Assembly: GCF_021869535.1 (NCBI RefSeq)
Contig: NW_026262668.1
Location: forward strand, 12,508,348 to 12,572,347
Source: Mytilus californianus
Lineage: Eukaryota > Mollusca > Bivalvia > Mytilida > Mytilidae
Direction: 5' to 3'
Length of the DNA: 64,000 nt
Part shown: positions 26,301 to 41,300 of the stretch, one piece after another
How the letters are laid out: each line of letters opens with the position of its first letter
Numbering within the stretch: position 1 is the first letter of the stretch
Translations under genes and position numbers: made by a program
The notes under the pieces: generated by a model
Database searches by the model: none
Told to the model about the DNA's origin: nothing
What the model saw: the letters and a program-made list of their open reading frames with translations, nothing else

Positions 26301-29300
26301 CAAAATAGACACTACAAATGCGTAACTGAGTCTTTGCGCTTTGTACACAAATGAAAGATATAATTACTTTGTTATATTATATAGATACGGCTTGTTGGCG
26401 AAAACCTTAATTGTTAATATGACTTAATTAGACAATGTTGTTCTTTTGGCAAAATTCTACGAATATCATCAGATGGTGTTGAATGATATATCTTTTTTGT
26501 AAGCATTGCATGTAAAATGAAAAAAAATACTATAATATATAAAACTGTTTGACTAATCATACAACTTTTCACGGAAAGTTTAGTTAACAAATCGATAGGT
26601 GCCACTAGTGAAGGAGTTCCTACTGACGTTCCGATGTAAAGCTTAATTTTAGATTTTTGTAGGGTCCTTCATTTTTAATCTTTTGGGTTCTGAATAGAGT
26701 TTAAATATAAAAATAAGAAGATGTGGTATGATTGCAAATGAGACAACTCTCCACAAGAGACCAAATTGACACAGAAATTAACAACTATAGGTCACCATAC
26801 GGCCTTCAGCAATGAGTTAAACCCGTATCGCATAGTCAGCTATAAAAAGCCCCGAAATGACAAATGTAAAACAATTCAAATGAGAAAACTAACGGCCTGA
26901 TTTATGTACAAAATAATGAACGAAAAAAAAAATAATGAAAAACAGCAACATACGACAACCACTGAATTACAGGCACCTGACTTGGGACAGGCACATACAG
27001 AATGTGGTGGGGATAAACTAGTTTGAAGGCGCGCTAACCCTCCCCTAACCTGGAACAGTGGTGTAACAGTAAAACATAAGAACAAACTATACAAATCAGC
27101 TGAAAAGAACTTAACTCATCATGCATCTAAGTCTAAAATATCAATCAGTACATATCCAACCTCAAATGGATTTAGTGTAACCCAGCAAACACAAAACATT
27201 TTAAAAACATTTTTTTTGTCTCTCACAAAATATTTCAATAAGATATCATTTAAATCAGAGAAATGTTTATTTTATTGTTTTTGAAATGTTTTATTTCTAA
27301 CATTTAGGTCAAATTTTTTTACAACATTTACAAAATATTATTTGCTAACATTTTTTATTCATGTTCTTAAACATTGTTCTAAAATATCCCGTAGATATTT
27401 TATAATATAAAAAAAATAATATTTTCTTCAATTGGTATTTCATATTGTTACAACATTTAAAGTAAATATTTTCCAAATATCCAAAAAACATTTTGCAAAA
27501 AATGTTTTACAGAAAATATAGTTTTGCTATTTGCATAAAATGATTTATAATGTAAAATTAAAATGATTTACATAAAACATCTGAAAAATATCAGCTAAAT
27601 GTTTTCTATAAGATATTTTGACAAACACATTATTTAATAGTCTTACTGATATTTTATTCAACATTTTACGGATATAAAAATCACATTTTATTTAAACTTT
27701 ATTGAAAACCCCACAAACAACGTTTTGTGGAATTAGCTCTTTTTTTTTCAGGATAAGATATAGTACTACATTTCATCAATATCATGACAAGCAAGATACT
27801 ATACCGTTGAAATCCTTGATATCTTGAAGTCAGATTTTATTCCTTCTTATATCAAAATTAAGCAATAATGTATTAATAAACAATCACCTTTATTTAATGT
27901 TTATTCATTTCATCCGTGTATATTTAAGAAATTAAGAAATGAAAACTGTAACTGTACTAAGTTTCATTTTCGTATCGTTTATATGCATTACGGCAAACCG
28001 ACCTTTTCCGGAATCGACTTTTGTTTTATCACCGGAAGTGATATTGAAATTTCAATTTTGAAACTAAAACAGATCAACAAAGAGAGCGAAGAAAATTGTT
28101 TGTTACGCGATATATACTCACTTGGTAAGAATGATTAATCTCTTTAGATGAAACTTGTGCATTCATATTGTGTGTTCAATCATAATCGGAACCAATACAT
28201 CTGTTTCTAGAGGTGCGGATCAAGGTTTTGAAAAAAGGGGGACCCCTGCCCAAGGCAAGCAAACGATTGGAGTGATACTTGTAAATCGTCTTTGCATTTA
28301 TCTTATATGTAGCTCCATAAGGGGGTCGGGGCCCCTAAATCCGCCACTGTTCTAGCATCTACGTACACCAATTATGAATTTGTTCATTGATATAAAACTA
28401 AGGATATGACATACATTTATATGTGGCTTGTGTGTTTGATTGCTGATACACCTTATCGCTATTTGTCGGCCATTACTGGACATCACAAAAGCTCCTGTAA
28501 AATGTTGACGTCATAATAGAAAATATTTGACACCACAATGGAAAGTAATACACCTTATTGCTATTTGTCTGCCATTCAATACTGGACATCACACAACTGT
28601 CACAAGTTCCAGTAAAATTTTGACGTCATAATAAAAAAATATCTGACGTCACAATGGAAAAGTGATTGTTGTCTGACGTGAAAAGTTCAAGCAGGACAGA
28701 TTCTCGGGTCAAGCGGGAATAGCGATAAGGTGTATTATTGTATGACGTATGCTGACGTAAAAAGTTCAAGCTGGACAGATTTCCAAATACTGAAAAAGCT
28801 ATAAGGTGTATGAGACATGCTATCCACCAGAATTCAAATGACTTGGATAAAAAAATTATAGGTCACTGTACGGCTTTCAACACCGAACAAACCCATACCA
28901 TATAGTCCACTTTAAAAGGCCTTGATAAACAAATGTTAAATTTTTCTCAACACAATTGAAACAAAACAACTAACCGCCTACATTAAATACAAATGAAAAA
29001 CAAATATGACAGACTTAAACCTACAACAACTATTCCAATAAGCATGACTCAATACTTTGTTCCGAGGCACACACACAAGTTACAATAACGCTTATATCAG
29101 CACCATGTGAATATGGAGATTTTTTTTTCTAGTAAAATCAGTGTATGTATGTATTTGCAAAACAGTAAATTAAATTTCCCTTAACAGCTTAATGAACATT
29201 ACGAAGACTATGTAAGACTTCAGTACAAGCAAGATAATATAAACTGTTGTTTAAAATTATATTTATTGATTCATACAAACAATGTACATACAATGTATCT

Positions 29301-32300
29301 TTTATTTTTTAACAGGAGCTAAAAGAAAAGCAACAAAGGATAAGTTCAATATGCATGATATGCAGGTTTACAATTTGGAAGTGGCGCAGGTTCTTTGGAA
29401 TGTCTACAACCTTTCAGGAGAATTTTTTTTTTCAAGTAAGATTTTCATACAGAATTACTGTTATTCCATATTTAATTAAATATTTAGCATAAACAATACA
29501 TTACATTCAAGATTAAGGGCATACAATACAGTAAAGATATCCGGATATTTGAATAAATTATTTTGTTTGTGACAAAATAAAAACAAGTTGTTTATTTAAA
29601 TCAATCTTTAAGTCCAACAGTGTGCTTTCATAAACAACATATTTGCTTTCCTTTGAAGTATTTAAAATACATATAAACAACTCATTTAATGACATCTGTG
29701 TGTTTCTTGGAAGTTAAGTTATATTATTATCATCATTGCGAAAACAATGCGTAACACTTCGATAAGTTTTTTTTTTTTTTTTTTTTTTCATCTAAAAATA
29801 TCTTTATTGCACTTTTCTTTGCTATATTGACAAATTACTCGACCTACAGCAGTTGGCCGAGTATCCCTGTGAATTAGTCACTGAATAACCAGGGAAATTA
29901 CCCAGTGAATTCATATTTATAAATAGTTAGTTAGTTTTACAACTCATACTTAATACAAACATTTTTGGAAAATACATGATCGCATGATTACGGAAAATGT
30001 ACAGTTTTGTCCGGTTTTGTTTCTAAGTATTAGAACTTTATGATCATTGACCTTAACCTTTTGTAAAGAACCGTTAATCAGTTGTCCTGATGAATTCATG
30101 CGTCTTATTGATTGTTCTCGCAAACAGCTTAAACTTTAATTAAATATTGGAAGTGGTAAGTTTTGGAGTCGTAAGTTAGATACAACGTTCTGATTGAGCC
30201 GTCATGTAATAAATTATGCGCATATGAGTATGGAGACAACTACTGTACTTTCGTTTTCAGTTAGCATGCTGTTTTAATTTCTTACCACGTGTTCAGATCT
30301 ATTTAATGCATACATGATGAGATTTTACACAAGTTTTCGTATATCTGAAAATAGTAGATTTCTAGCTATTCATGATCATATGTATTCTTTTATATCATTT
30401 AAAAATTTACTGTTTTTAGCATTAATGAATTTATTAATTTCGTATGTATTCAAAACTTCATTTCTGAAAACTGCATACGCATCTATACCTTTTTGTTTAT
30501 AATTTGATATATGAGTACTTTTATGAATTGAATAGATTAAGATAGTTAAGAAAAGATTTATATCATGATACATAGGATCATGTATTTTATAGCCCGAAAC
30601 TAAAGTTTTTATATTAAATATATGTGACCCTATCTTTGTTTTGCTTACAAGCGCATATACTTTATTCCAAAATTCATGAAAGTATTGACATTTGAGAAAA
30701 AAGTGTTCGTAGTCTTCAATCAAATTACACAGGACACACATACTTGTATCTTCTATGTTCCATTGTTGTAGTAATTATTTACATGGGAGGATGTAATGGA
30801 GCAATTTCCATCTTAACATTTTATATTTGTTATTTATTAAATAAGAAAAAGTATATTGAAGCATGTTACTTATTGGAGTGATTGATTCTAGCTTGAAGAT
30901 GTTTTTCCATTTAAAGAATCCTATAGGTCTCTCGTCATTCTTGATATTCAAATGGTTGTATATTTCTTTAGATAACATTTTTTCAATTAGTTTAGTTGTT
31001 CTGTTAACAGTCAATGACAAGTTTAAATTTGTTTTTACCGAAGTTTTCATGGATATATCAGATTTTAATGTATTTAGCCATTGTTTTGGAATTGAATTTT
31101 TCAATTTTGAAAGTTCTGAGATCCAATTAGGTTTAAAGGTTAATTTCTCCAATATAACTTTTTGTGAAATATGCCCTTTATAATCAATAATATCATTGAT
31201 GTAAATAATACCATCTTTTATCAAATTAAGATAAACTAAACATTTTCCTTCAAATTTTATATTTTTGTTACCCCACAACATTTGCTGCCTAATATTTTTA
31301 AAGTTTGTGATTGGTGTGGTACTTGTTGGTGTATTATTTGCTTTGTACCAGCTCTTTAATATGTTCAAGTAAAATGAGGGTAATGTGTTACTTAAATTGG
31401 ATATTGAGTTTATGTTGTCTGGCATCATATGAAATATAAGGTTGTTTTTACCAAATTTGTTAAAATAATATGTTGGAATGACTTTCCAATTAGCAAATTC
31501 TTTTGTAGTTAATCGTTCGATAAGTTATTATGTGCCTATAGTATACTACTAGGACTGTATCGTATGCCCTTAGATACAAATGACAAATTATAAACTGTGT
31601 CACTCTACAGAGCCATTTATCGTCCCCTTCCGACAGACTATCATCGTTATTTTTTGTTCAAAACTTTAAAGGGGAAGGGATGTTTATCCTTCAGGCAACG
31701 TGAATCGTTCTCTAATAAAGGAATGTGCAAGAAGTTTATATATGAATGTAAGATTTTGTTTTTCTTTCAGAAGCATGGCACAGCAAGAAAAAGATATAAG
31801 ACACTACAAGACAATCTAAGTGACTTTGAATAAGACAATTGATTGACTTTTTCAATGTATTCTTAAATAAATCAAATAGTTGATGTAAAATGGTGTTTTG
31901 TTCTCATCTCTTAAGCCAATTATCAATGATTATTGACTTAAGATGTTACCCTATTAGAAGTGTAAGGTTTAAGTTTAGAAAGAGAAGTTATATTGAAAAA
32001 TCTGAATTTGGGACACAAGTTTTAATCAATGTAACTTCAACTTAAAAATGTGTATAATGTTTGCATAATGTCCAATGGCAAATATGTCATGCATGTTCAG
32101 GTTGACATATGCATGATGTGTATAAGATAAGTAATAAAAGTTGAGAGTGAAAAACTAAACATTATACCATTGTGGTAGGAATGTGGGCTTTCTTGCACTG
32201 TCTGTCGTCTGTCCACCTATATTTGTCGGATTTTGTCCAACAAATATTTTCATTACTGTTTTTCCCAAAACTGCTGATCAAGATGAGTTCATATTTGATG

Positions 32301-35300
32301 ATCTGCTTGATAGTGATGAACTGTGATGTGTGAACGTTTTTGTATCTGGCACCTGTTTCCTGTTTGCTTATACATTGTATTTCAAAATGTTGAATGTTCT
32401 CAAATTTTTCATTACTTTTATTAGTAATGCTGCTGAACAGAATGACTTCATATTTGGTAAGTGGCTTGACTATGATGAGTTGTGTCTGCCATGTTGGTTC
32501 TTGGTTTTAGATACTTTGAATTGTGAATTTTCATATGCTTAATAGCAAAACAACTGATTTATTCTTGTTTGTATATAGAATGAATCACTGTGTATAAATT
32601 AAACTAATAATTTGTTATTTAAAAAAGCAGCAAACTCAATCAAAAGTACAGAAATTTTTATATTGATATGATCTAGATATCAACCAAAAACATCTTCTTA
32701 AAACATTTTGAAACATTTTTTTAGGCACAGTCTCACTTGAAAGAAAACATCCCAAAAACGTTTTTATAACATTATTTGATGTTCATGATGTTTTTCAAAC
32801 GTTCAGAAAATATTTCCAGAAAATATTTTTTAAACGATTATCAAAATGTTATATTTGCCATTGGTTTTCACATTATCATGACATTTCTTGACAACATTTT
32901 AATTATGTTATGCAAATATTTTAGAAAATATATTAGAAAACGTTTTAGCGATATATATTCTACCATACATTTTATGTTTTTCTCACGTTCTTTTGTGATA
33001 TTTTCATGACATTAGACACAACATTTTAATAACATTTTAAAGATGTTTTTGTGTTTGCTGGGAAAGACATCATTAACAGTCAGAGATAAATATGACCTTG
33101 TTCAATGCCAAGATACAGGTATCGACAGATTGTAGAGCCATGAATCTTCATATGTATATAAAAATAATATTTAGTTTGATTTTAATTTACTGATAACAAA
33201 ATCAATATATTAATACCAATAAAAACAATATTCAATGATCTAATTATAGTGTTAAATTGGTAACCTTATAGAATAGTTTATTTAAAGGATCGATAAGTTA
33301 ACCCGGATCGTATCTAAATTTCCGGGCTCGGTAAACAACATCTCCGTAAAAATTAGTATGTGCTATCCCGTAAAATATAAGTTTTCTACAGGTACAACCA
33401 AACTTCTAAACCAAATCTTTATATCTATGGAAGGATTTAGTAAAGGTTTTAAGTAATTTGGGGTAACTAAATCCCTGCCTTAATAATTTATCAGTAATAC
33501 ATAGATCACGTTCATTGAAATCCAAAACGTCACAGCAGACACGGGCATAGCGAACGAGTTGTGATATATAAACACCGTAAGAGGGTGCCAAAGGAACCTC
33601 AGCGTCAAAAAGAGGAAAATTAACAATAGGAAACGAAAAATTGTCCCTTTTGTCGTAAATTTTAGTGTAGAGTTTCCCGTGTTAAACTTAAATATTTAAA
33701 TCTAGGAAAGGACAATTATTATCGTTTATATTTGATTTATTTAGTTTCTTTGGGTAAATTTCGGCAGTATATTTAGAAAATTCTTGATTATTTAACGAAA
33801 AATGTCATCAAGGTAACGATAAATGTTGTTGAATTGATCAATTAAATGCAATTTAGACGGGTCTTTACTGAGTTTGACCATTTACTGTGATTCATAACAG
33901 TACAAGAACAAGTCTGTTTTTAAAGGGGCGCAATTGGTGCCCAAACGAATATCTACAACCTGTCGATAAACTTTATTGCCGAAACGTACAAAAATTATTA
34001 TCATTGTTTTTTTACCGCTTTTTCACATTTGTTTTCACAAAAGTGTTGTTTATCTTTCTTTACAATTTTTGTTATTATACTGCCTTTTTCGTTTTTTACC
34101 TTTTGGTTTTTTCCTTTAACATGTTTTATGTTTTTGGCTTTCCCAAACGTTTTGTCAGTAGTGCACATCGTGAAGGTTATTGTCTTGCGTTCATACATTT
34201 AATCAAAATGCTGTATTGCAGTATAAGTTTCAGTAAATCAAATCAAAATGACAGTAAAAATTAATTTGGCTAAAGTTTGTCAAAAGTATATCAAAGAGAC
34301 ACACATTTGTTAAGTCATATTGGAAATTGTCCTTTTTACTTGTCCAACAAATCAGGTCAGGAACCGTCTCTAAATTGAGATAAGCTGTGAGTGTTTGAGC
34401 ACTTTAAGGGCTGTTCTTTTGGATTTGCTTTTTTCCAAAATTTTCTCTGTATAAATAGCAAATATCATCTGATTAAAAGGAAACCGCTGACGTTTTGTTC
34501 TTTTCTACCATTCATGATTTTTCTATGATGTTGTTTATGATGTGCGTTTCAAGTATAGAAAACGTGTATTCTTCTTTGTTGTTTCCAGCTAAAACAAAAC
34601 TCACCTGTGTTGGTTTACATGTAACACCGAGGCAATGGAGAGCTGTGAACACAAAAAAAAACTCTGCTTAAAGTCTGTTGATTATATCAGAATCACAAAG
34701 TATTCTAACGGATTGTTTAAGTAGACGATATGTCCAAATATAGTTCCTAGAAGTGTGCCCTACTGGCTAACCCGTTATTAAAATCTCGTGAAGCAGAATT
34801 TATTTTTGAAATTCTATAATGCACACAAGGGGGTTTAGCACAATATTGAAATTTCACGTAGACAATTTGATTTTGTCCTAACACTAATTGTCTGGTTTGT
34901 TATCAGTGCGTATTTTTATCACAAATTCACAACCACTGTGAACATTCAATATGGACTCTTCAGACAATATACAGAATGATTCATATTCAGACTTTTCAAA
35001 GGATATTTATACTGACAACAGGTAACTATTGTCTATGACAGTATTTTTTAAGGGTTTGTTTTATAAAAAAAATCTATTCTTAATTATTCGAATTAGCATC
35101 TGTGTTAGCTGTAATGTGTATGAATCGCAGGTATTATAATATAAGAGGCACACGAGTTTGACGATGCTCAAATCTCATAAATCTCTTGTTTATACATAAA
35201 TTAAAACCACTAAAAAGAAATCGTATGAACTCAAACAAAGCGATACCGGCTACATCGAAAGGATAAGCGTTTATTGTCTATCATTCTTCAGCAGCCATGC

Positions 35301-38300
35301 AAATCAAGCATCAGTTGAAATGTCATAATAGAGAAAAGGATAAAATCAATAAATTAACGATTAGACTACTATTCTGGAATCTGAAGATCAATCACCGCAA
35401 AATACATGTCGTTTGTGATTTGAGACATTGAAATATCGTATTGTTCATCCAATTCATGTTGGTGAGCGTAACGTAGTATCGATTTCAGTCCCTTTCAACA
35501 CTACCCGGTTGGAGCAGATTTTGTGTCAGGAGCATTCCGTTGTAAATAAAGTCCGTATAATGTTAAAAAACGTAATTGATCAACTGAGATATGTAAATGC
35601 TATACGACGGGGCAAAAGGTATTATTCTACTGAGAAATGGGAGTTGACAATGGGAAAGCTGTCATTACGTTTATCAGAGATTTCAATTTCGTCTATCTGC
35701 GTCAATAAAAATAATAAGATCAATATTTGAAGCAGATGTTCTAGTTCCGGTAATAGCCATAATGTCAAGTTCACCGGGAAAATGAGATGCAAGCACTCAC
35801 TAAAATGCAAAAAATACCTGGGTTTTGTTACAAAGGACATTTAACCAAATTAGGTTCCCAAACAAACTTAATTATGAATTAGAGACAACAATAGTTACTC
35901 GATATTCCAATCTCGTAAATAAATTTACGAAATATTTACAAATCAAGATAAAAACATCGCATGAACTCCAAACGGACCGAGACCGGCTGCGTCAATAGAG
36001 AAAATTTGAGGACAAACAGTAAATTTACAGAGTAGATTACTATTGTGTATACTACTACAGATACAATGCTAATCTGAGACTTCAAAAACATGTCTTTTAT
36101 GAGTAGGGACACACAAACATCCCATTGGTTAACCATTTCGTGATACAGATTATTTTTCAGTCGTTTTTCGTCGTAACCCTGTTGGATCAGTATTTTTGGC
36201 ATCGAAATCACATCTCTGTTAAAAACTGAAGGTTCTACGGCCGACATTTTGAATGGGTGTTTAACCTTTTATAAGACTTTAATTACGCATCACTTCCGTT
36301 TCAATATAATAGAAGGACCACATTTTGTTATTCTGTTTGATACATTGTAACTAAATATTTTTGTCGAAGAAATTTCTGTAAAATACGTATCTTTACTTCA
36401 TCAAAAAGCATAGCAGTAAAAGACACATTTGTTTTACTCGTTTATACTTGTATCGAATCGGAACCACGAGTTTCAAGTGTGAGAATATCAAAGTAATTCT
36501 AACTAAAATTGAGAATGGAAAGTGTGTATTATGTTCCTGTCATTGCAACCAGAAAAACACAGTGTAATTACATACGTAATAATTGTTTTTTTCATACATT
36601 AAACAGATCTAAGCGAAACCTTTTCAGTTGTTAGACAAGGTAACAAAAGTTTCAGAAAAAGTGCAAAATTTGGAAAATGTAAATTGATAATGATACAGAA
36701 AAAAGAGAGACTTACCTGTATTTTGCACACAATCAGCTGTATGACAATAACAGCCATGTGATATAACAGAATCATGATTTAAACAAACTTCATTAATATG
36801 GGGCTGAAATAAACATATCGAAGATAAGAGTGAAAGCTGTAAGTAGCCAAATATTTAAAATTGACGAAACATGCGTAACAAGGAATACATCTACAACATA
36901 TCAATACCATCTATTTTGAGTAATTTTTCTATGACCCATTGATACCAACAATTTTCAACGTTGCGTGACGTCATTGCTTATTGAAAAAATTTGAGTATTT
37001 ACCAATAAAAAGAGTCAGAATTAACAAAGATGGCATTCAAGATTTATAAGTCAAAGAAAAACTATTACAACCATGGGAAGTGCTCGTTAATGCGAAAATA
37101 TACTAGTCACGTGTCGACATTTCTCTGTAACAAAATTATTCATGTTACAGTCGAAAACTCCTAAGTATCAAAATTAAGTTGATTAAAAAAATAGATGATA
37201 GCGCGAGCTCGAGTTTTTTTTTAAAATCCCACCAAAGAATAATAAGCAGAAATTAACCTCGATGTGTAGAATTTCGAAAGAAAAAAGATAATTTAGGCTC
37301 GGTATACTGATTTAAATATTCAACTCGTATCTTTTATTGTGCATTAAAATGAGTTACCTTTCTCAATACTAAGTCTATAATTGAATAATAACCAAATAGA
37401 CCTGCGTATTGTTTGTCGACAAAACGCATCTTCAACTTTAATAAACAAGGTTGACTATACAATTGCAATATTGAACATGTAAACATAGTGTGACGTTCAA
37501 CCTAAAATAAGTTTTAACTGAAAACAATGTCGCCCAAAATATTAGTTGATTAAATTAAACTTTAACTATGAATGCCGTATTCCCAAAGGAATTATAGTGT
37601 ACGCATTTTATGTTGGCGCCACATTTTTTATTTCTGTAAATCTCCCATTTTGTTAAAATTGTTAATAAATTCGAGATATTACTTTGAATGATTACTTTAC
37701 ATTTCTGTGAATTAAGCAAATATGTAAATGATTCGACAATCGAGCGTTATTTTGTAGTTTGTTTATTACATTTAGTTTGTACTAGAACGTTTCTTATGAG
37801 CTATTAGTTGTCGAATACGCGTTTGGTACAGAAACATTTATAACAGTTAATGTTTTTACAAAATACAAAATCAATTACATTTATCTATTTAGATCGATAC
37901 TTCAGTTTTACAAACAAGATATTCACATCCTGTGGAGATATCAACAGTGAATCGTGTTTTAGCAACTCAATTGTTTCTATAAAATTATATGATATAGGTG
38001 ACCTTTATTGGACCTAAACAAGTAGTCATATTCAAATTTTTTTTCTCATACACCTTGATTAAATTTCAAGGAGCTAACTTTTCAAATAAGTGTATCTGCA
38101 AGAAGCATTCTTTCCTAAAGATTAAAGACGAGGACAACTTTGTTCTTTCCATTCCATTTTGAGAACTGTATACTTATTCAATATGCATTGAGAACATAAT
38201 TTTAAGCATATTATTAATTTTATAAAATAATATTCTATTAACAGTTTGAACTTTGAATTCCCTTTTGATGTACAATACAGGATTTGACTGATTATGTTAA

Positions 38301-41300
38301 CAACACGTAAGACAGTGAATAAATTCGAAGTTTGTATTGTGTTAATTACCATCTACTTATCCAACAGCCTTTATTTGTGACTCTAACAAATGCGACGGGA
38401 GCATTAATGACAACTCTGTCTGCATTAAACCCAGTGGTTTAGTCTACCTCATCCCAATAAAGAAATAAGCATCAACTTCAACATGCAAATATGACGAAAA
38501 AAGTTTAGATATATAGTCCTTAAATGTTGTTAACTTCCCAATAAAACATGTTTGGGGTAATTTTGTATAGTGTATGGTGCTTTTGTGTAAAGTGTATGGA
38601 ATAATATTGTAATGGTGAATTGTTCCATGAGTATGGTTTAGGTCCGGGGAATAGTGTATGATATGCAAGGCGTTATTTGGTGTAACATCTAAGTTCGTTC
38701 CATTATAGTTGTTTTTTTATTTGCAAAATCCTCAAACACGTTACATCGTGAATAATTTTGAATGGTGTGATTCGTGTATGATTCAAATGGGAATGGGGAA
38801 AGGGCAATAGTGTGTGTTGTTCGTAGTATGATGTATTGGAAATTGTGTACTGTGTAATTGTGTATGTTGCAATGATAAATGGTGTTATGATATATGGTAT
38901 AAGTGGGAAGTTTACGCCATTCAAAGACTGCTATACCAAAATACCCGACAGTTTTGCATAAGAGTTATGAAACGAAACATAACATTGCCTCTAAAGAAAC
39001 TGATAACTAGAAGTATGCGGTGTATCTATTACTTCAGGATATTACTTAAATGATATGCTAAATATTTTGAGGGTAACTTATCATTTGTACATTGATAATT
39101 CCAAATTTCTTGAAAAAACTAGTTTGGTTCCCTTGAATAGTAGGGGCTGAATTCAACATTGATATTCTCACAAAATATTGTTCCTGTATGATAATGATAA
39201 AAAAACCATATATTTTTTTTTAAAGTTAAAACATGTTTGGACAAGGACCCCACTGTTCCTTATAAAAACCGTTCTATTGATTTTGGAGTTATTTAAGATT
39301 TATAAAGATATGACGATTAATCAATCTACACAATTAATATAGAAATGTTCAGGCTATTTCAGCAACGAAGGATAACTGCATTTTTATATTTCATGTCATC
39401 CAATAATGGTTTTTTCTTCTACATACTATTCATTTGTTTCGGTTCATGTTCTACTTCCATTAGTATCCAGTCAGTTTCTATTTGAGTCCATCCCATTCAA
39501 GAAGACATTCTTCTGTGAATTATGTGTATGGTGATTGCTTTGAGTCTAATTCGAGGTCTGTAAGGGATAACGATTTAATATTCGGGGCGTTGTGAAAAAG
39601 GCCTATGTTGTGTAGTTCATCATCGAGCATATATAACAGATAAGAATACACTATTTGATATTTGAAGAAAAATGCATACCACATGATTACTGCAAGAAGA
39701 AACAATCTCATCGTCGTTCTCTCTGATATGACAGTATTCCTAAATAAAAAAAAAGCCTGATGAAATTATGTAAACATCAATTGTTAAGCTACAAGAGAAA
39801 ACAACAGAACAATGATGTACACAAATTATATAATTATAGCGACATTATTGGGAAAAATTACAAAACATGAATTGAGTGACATAAGTGGGGAAAATAACGA
39901 AAGATATATACAATCCATAATTTTTTTGATGGAGATGGTAATCATGTTCTAGTAAAAGTTTTTTTTCAATGGAGACCATTTATTCTCGTATACTGCCTTA
40001 ACGTCATTACACAAATAAATAAATAGGCGAAGACGTGTTGGTGTTTATGGCATGGATCAAATGTGTACTTAGTTCTTATATTTGCATATGTGAAAGTTGC
40101 AAACTGTAAGATTGTATAGGTTGCCAGAAGTACAATTGCCTAATAATCGAACTTTTCTTAAAAAGTATCATAACATTTAAGCGACAGGTCCCGAGTTTTT
40201 ATTCGCGTTAACATAGGCGCATCGCATCGTCACATCATAAAAAATAAATGCTTTTAATTCGAAGCTACATATAAAAATAGCTAATGATGACTGAACTGAT
40301 GGTGTATAATTCATATACTGTAGGGGTATATATATATGTCCTAAAATATTCCTCACCCTTATTACTGTAAGCAAATATAATTGAGAGAATATGTTTTAGA
40401 AGCGGAAATTTTGATTGATATTAAACGTATCCTTGAAATTTTATAAACAAATGTAATTTTTCCTATATTCCTATTTACGGTAACAAATTACTTTAAAAAG
40501 AATTTCAAAAATGAATGCCAAATTTTGTGATTTAATTTCGATATCTTTTGCTTCAGGACTTACATTCTATATTTTTATCAATGCAAACATCATGCCAATT
40601 TAATACCATTGCGAAGAACGTTTGTGTTTTTTTCTTCATATTTGTATATAGATTAAAAACTGAAAAACATATCTCAATTTATTTACTCACAAAGGGTCAT
40701 CACAAAATAAGGAACGACATCATACACTTTATTGCTTATCTTTTTTGGGTCGGTATAAAAAAGAATTTTCCTGTGTAACCAACTGTGCTTTAGTACTGGA
40801 ATAACCAATATGGTACATTTTGTCTATAAGTTTGCAATCGTGTTATTGTACTAAACTTAGGACTGATTGTTCCTTCAATTCCTATATTATTCTTTTTCAA
40901 TCTAAAGACATTTTGCACATCTCTTTAATTTTTGTTCTTACTATTAATTTCATATTAGTGGTTATTGATGTTAGTATTATCCTATTGAACAGAATATAGA
41001 GTATTTGCAATGAATTTGTGAATGAATAAAATAGTTTGTATCACTATAGATTTCTCGGACGATTAAATTTGAATTCGAGCACACTTTAACAAGCAACAAA
41101 TATACGACAGTAAAAACAAACAAGACAATACAATTTTTTTATTATAAGGTGGGCATATTTTGTCTATTGCTGTTATATTAGTTGTTTTTTTACTTCGTAC
41201 GAATTTATTAAGATAAGCCATTTGCAACAGTTTTTTTTATCGTGCTTATGTTATGCTGTTACTTTACTGTCTCAGGTTAGAGAAGGATTGAGTGCTCACA

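Larger units (their letters stand above)
27181..33062. mobile_element. Large TIR element, cccagcaaacac ends
   Basis: It begins cccagcaaacacaaaacatt and ends in the inverse (tttgtgtttgctggg, 33048-33062), 5.88 kb apart. Both ends carry several hundred bp of degenerate aacattttnaaatattt repeats (27190-27690 and 32690-33040), like the subterminal repeats of some DNA transposons. No transposase is recognised. Two weak plus-strand frames next to splice-like signals (29316-29440 and 31771-31833, ending DNLSDFE) might be remnants of one. The interior holds MITEs and a LINE. Confidence 0.5.

Noticed and set aside
25091-26605. Two identical 63-codon hydrophobic minus-strand frames
   Set aside because: They are identical only because of the recent duplication; there is no ATG start and no family resemblance.
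33887-34264. 125-codon plus-strand frame
   Set aside because: Antisense of the RT remnant joined to low-complexity T-rich sequence.
39520-39711. Signal-peptide ORF MRLFLLAVIMW
   Set aside because: It is out of frame with exon 5, which has its own acceptor and donor and matches the paralogous exons.
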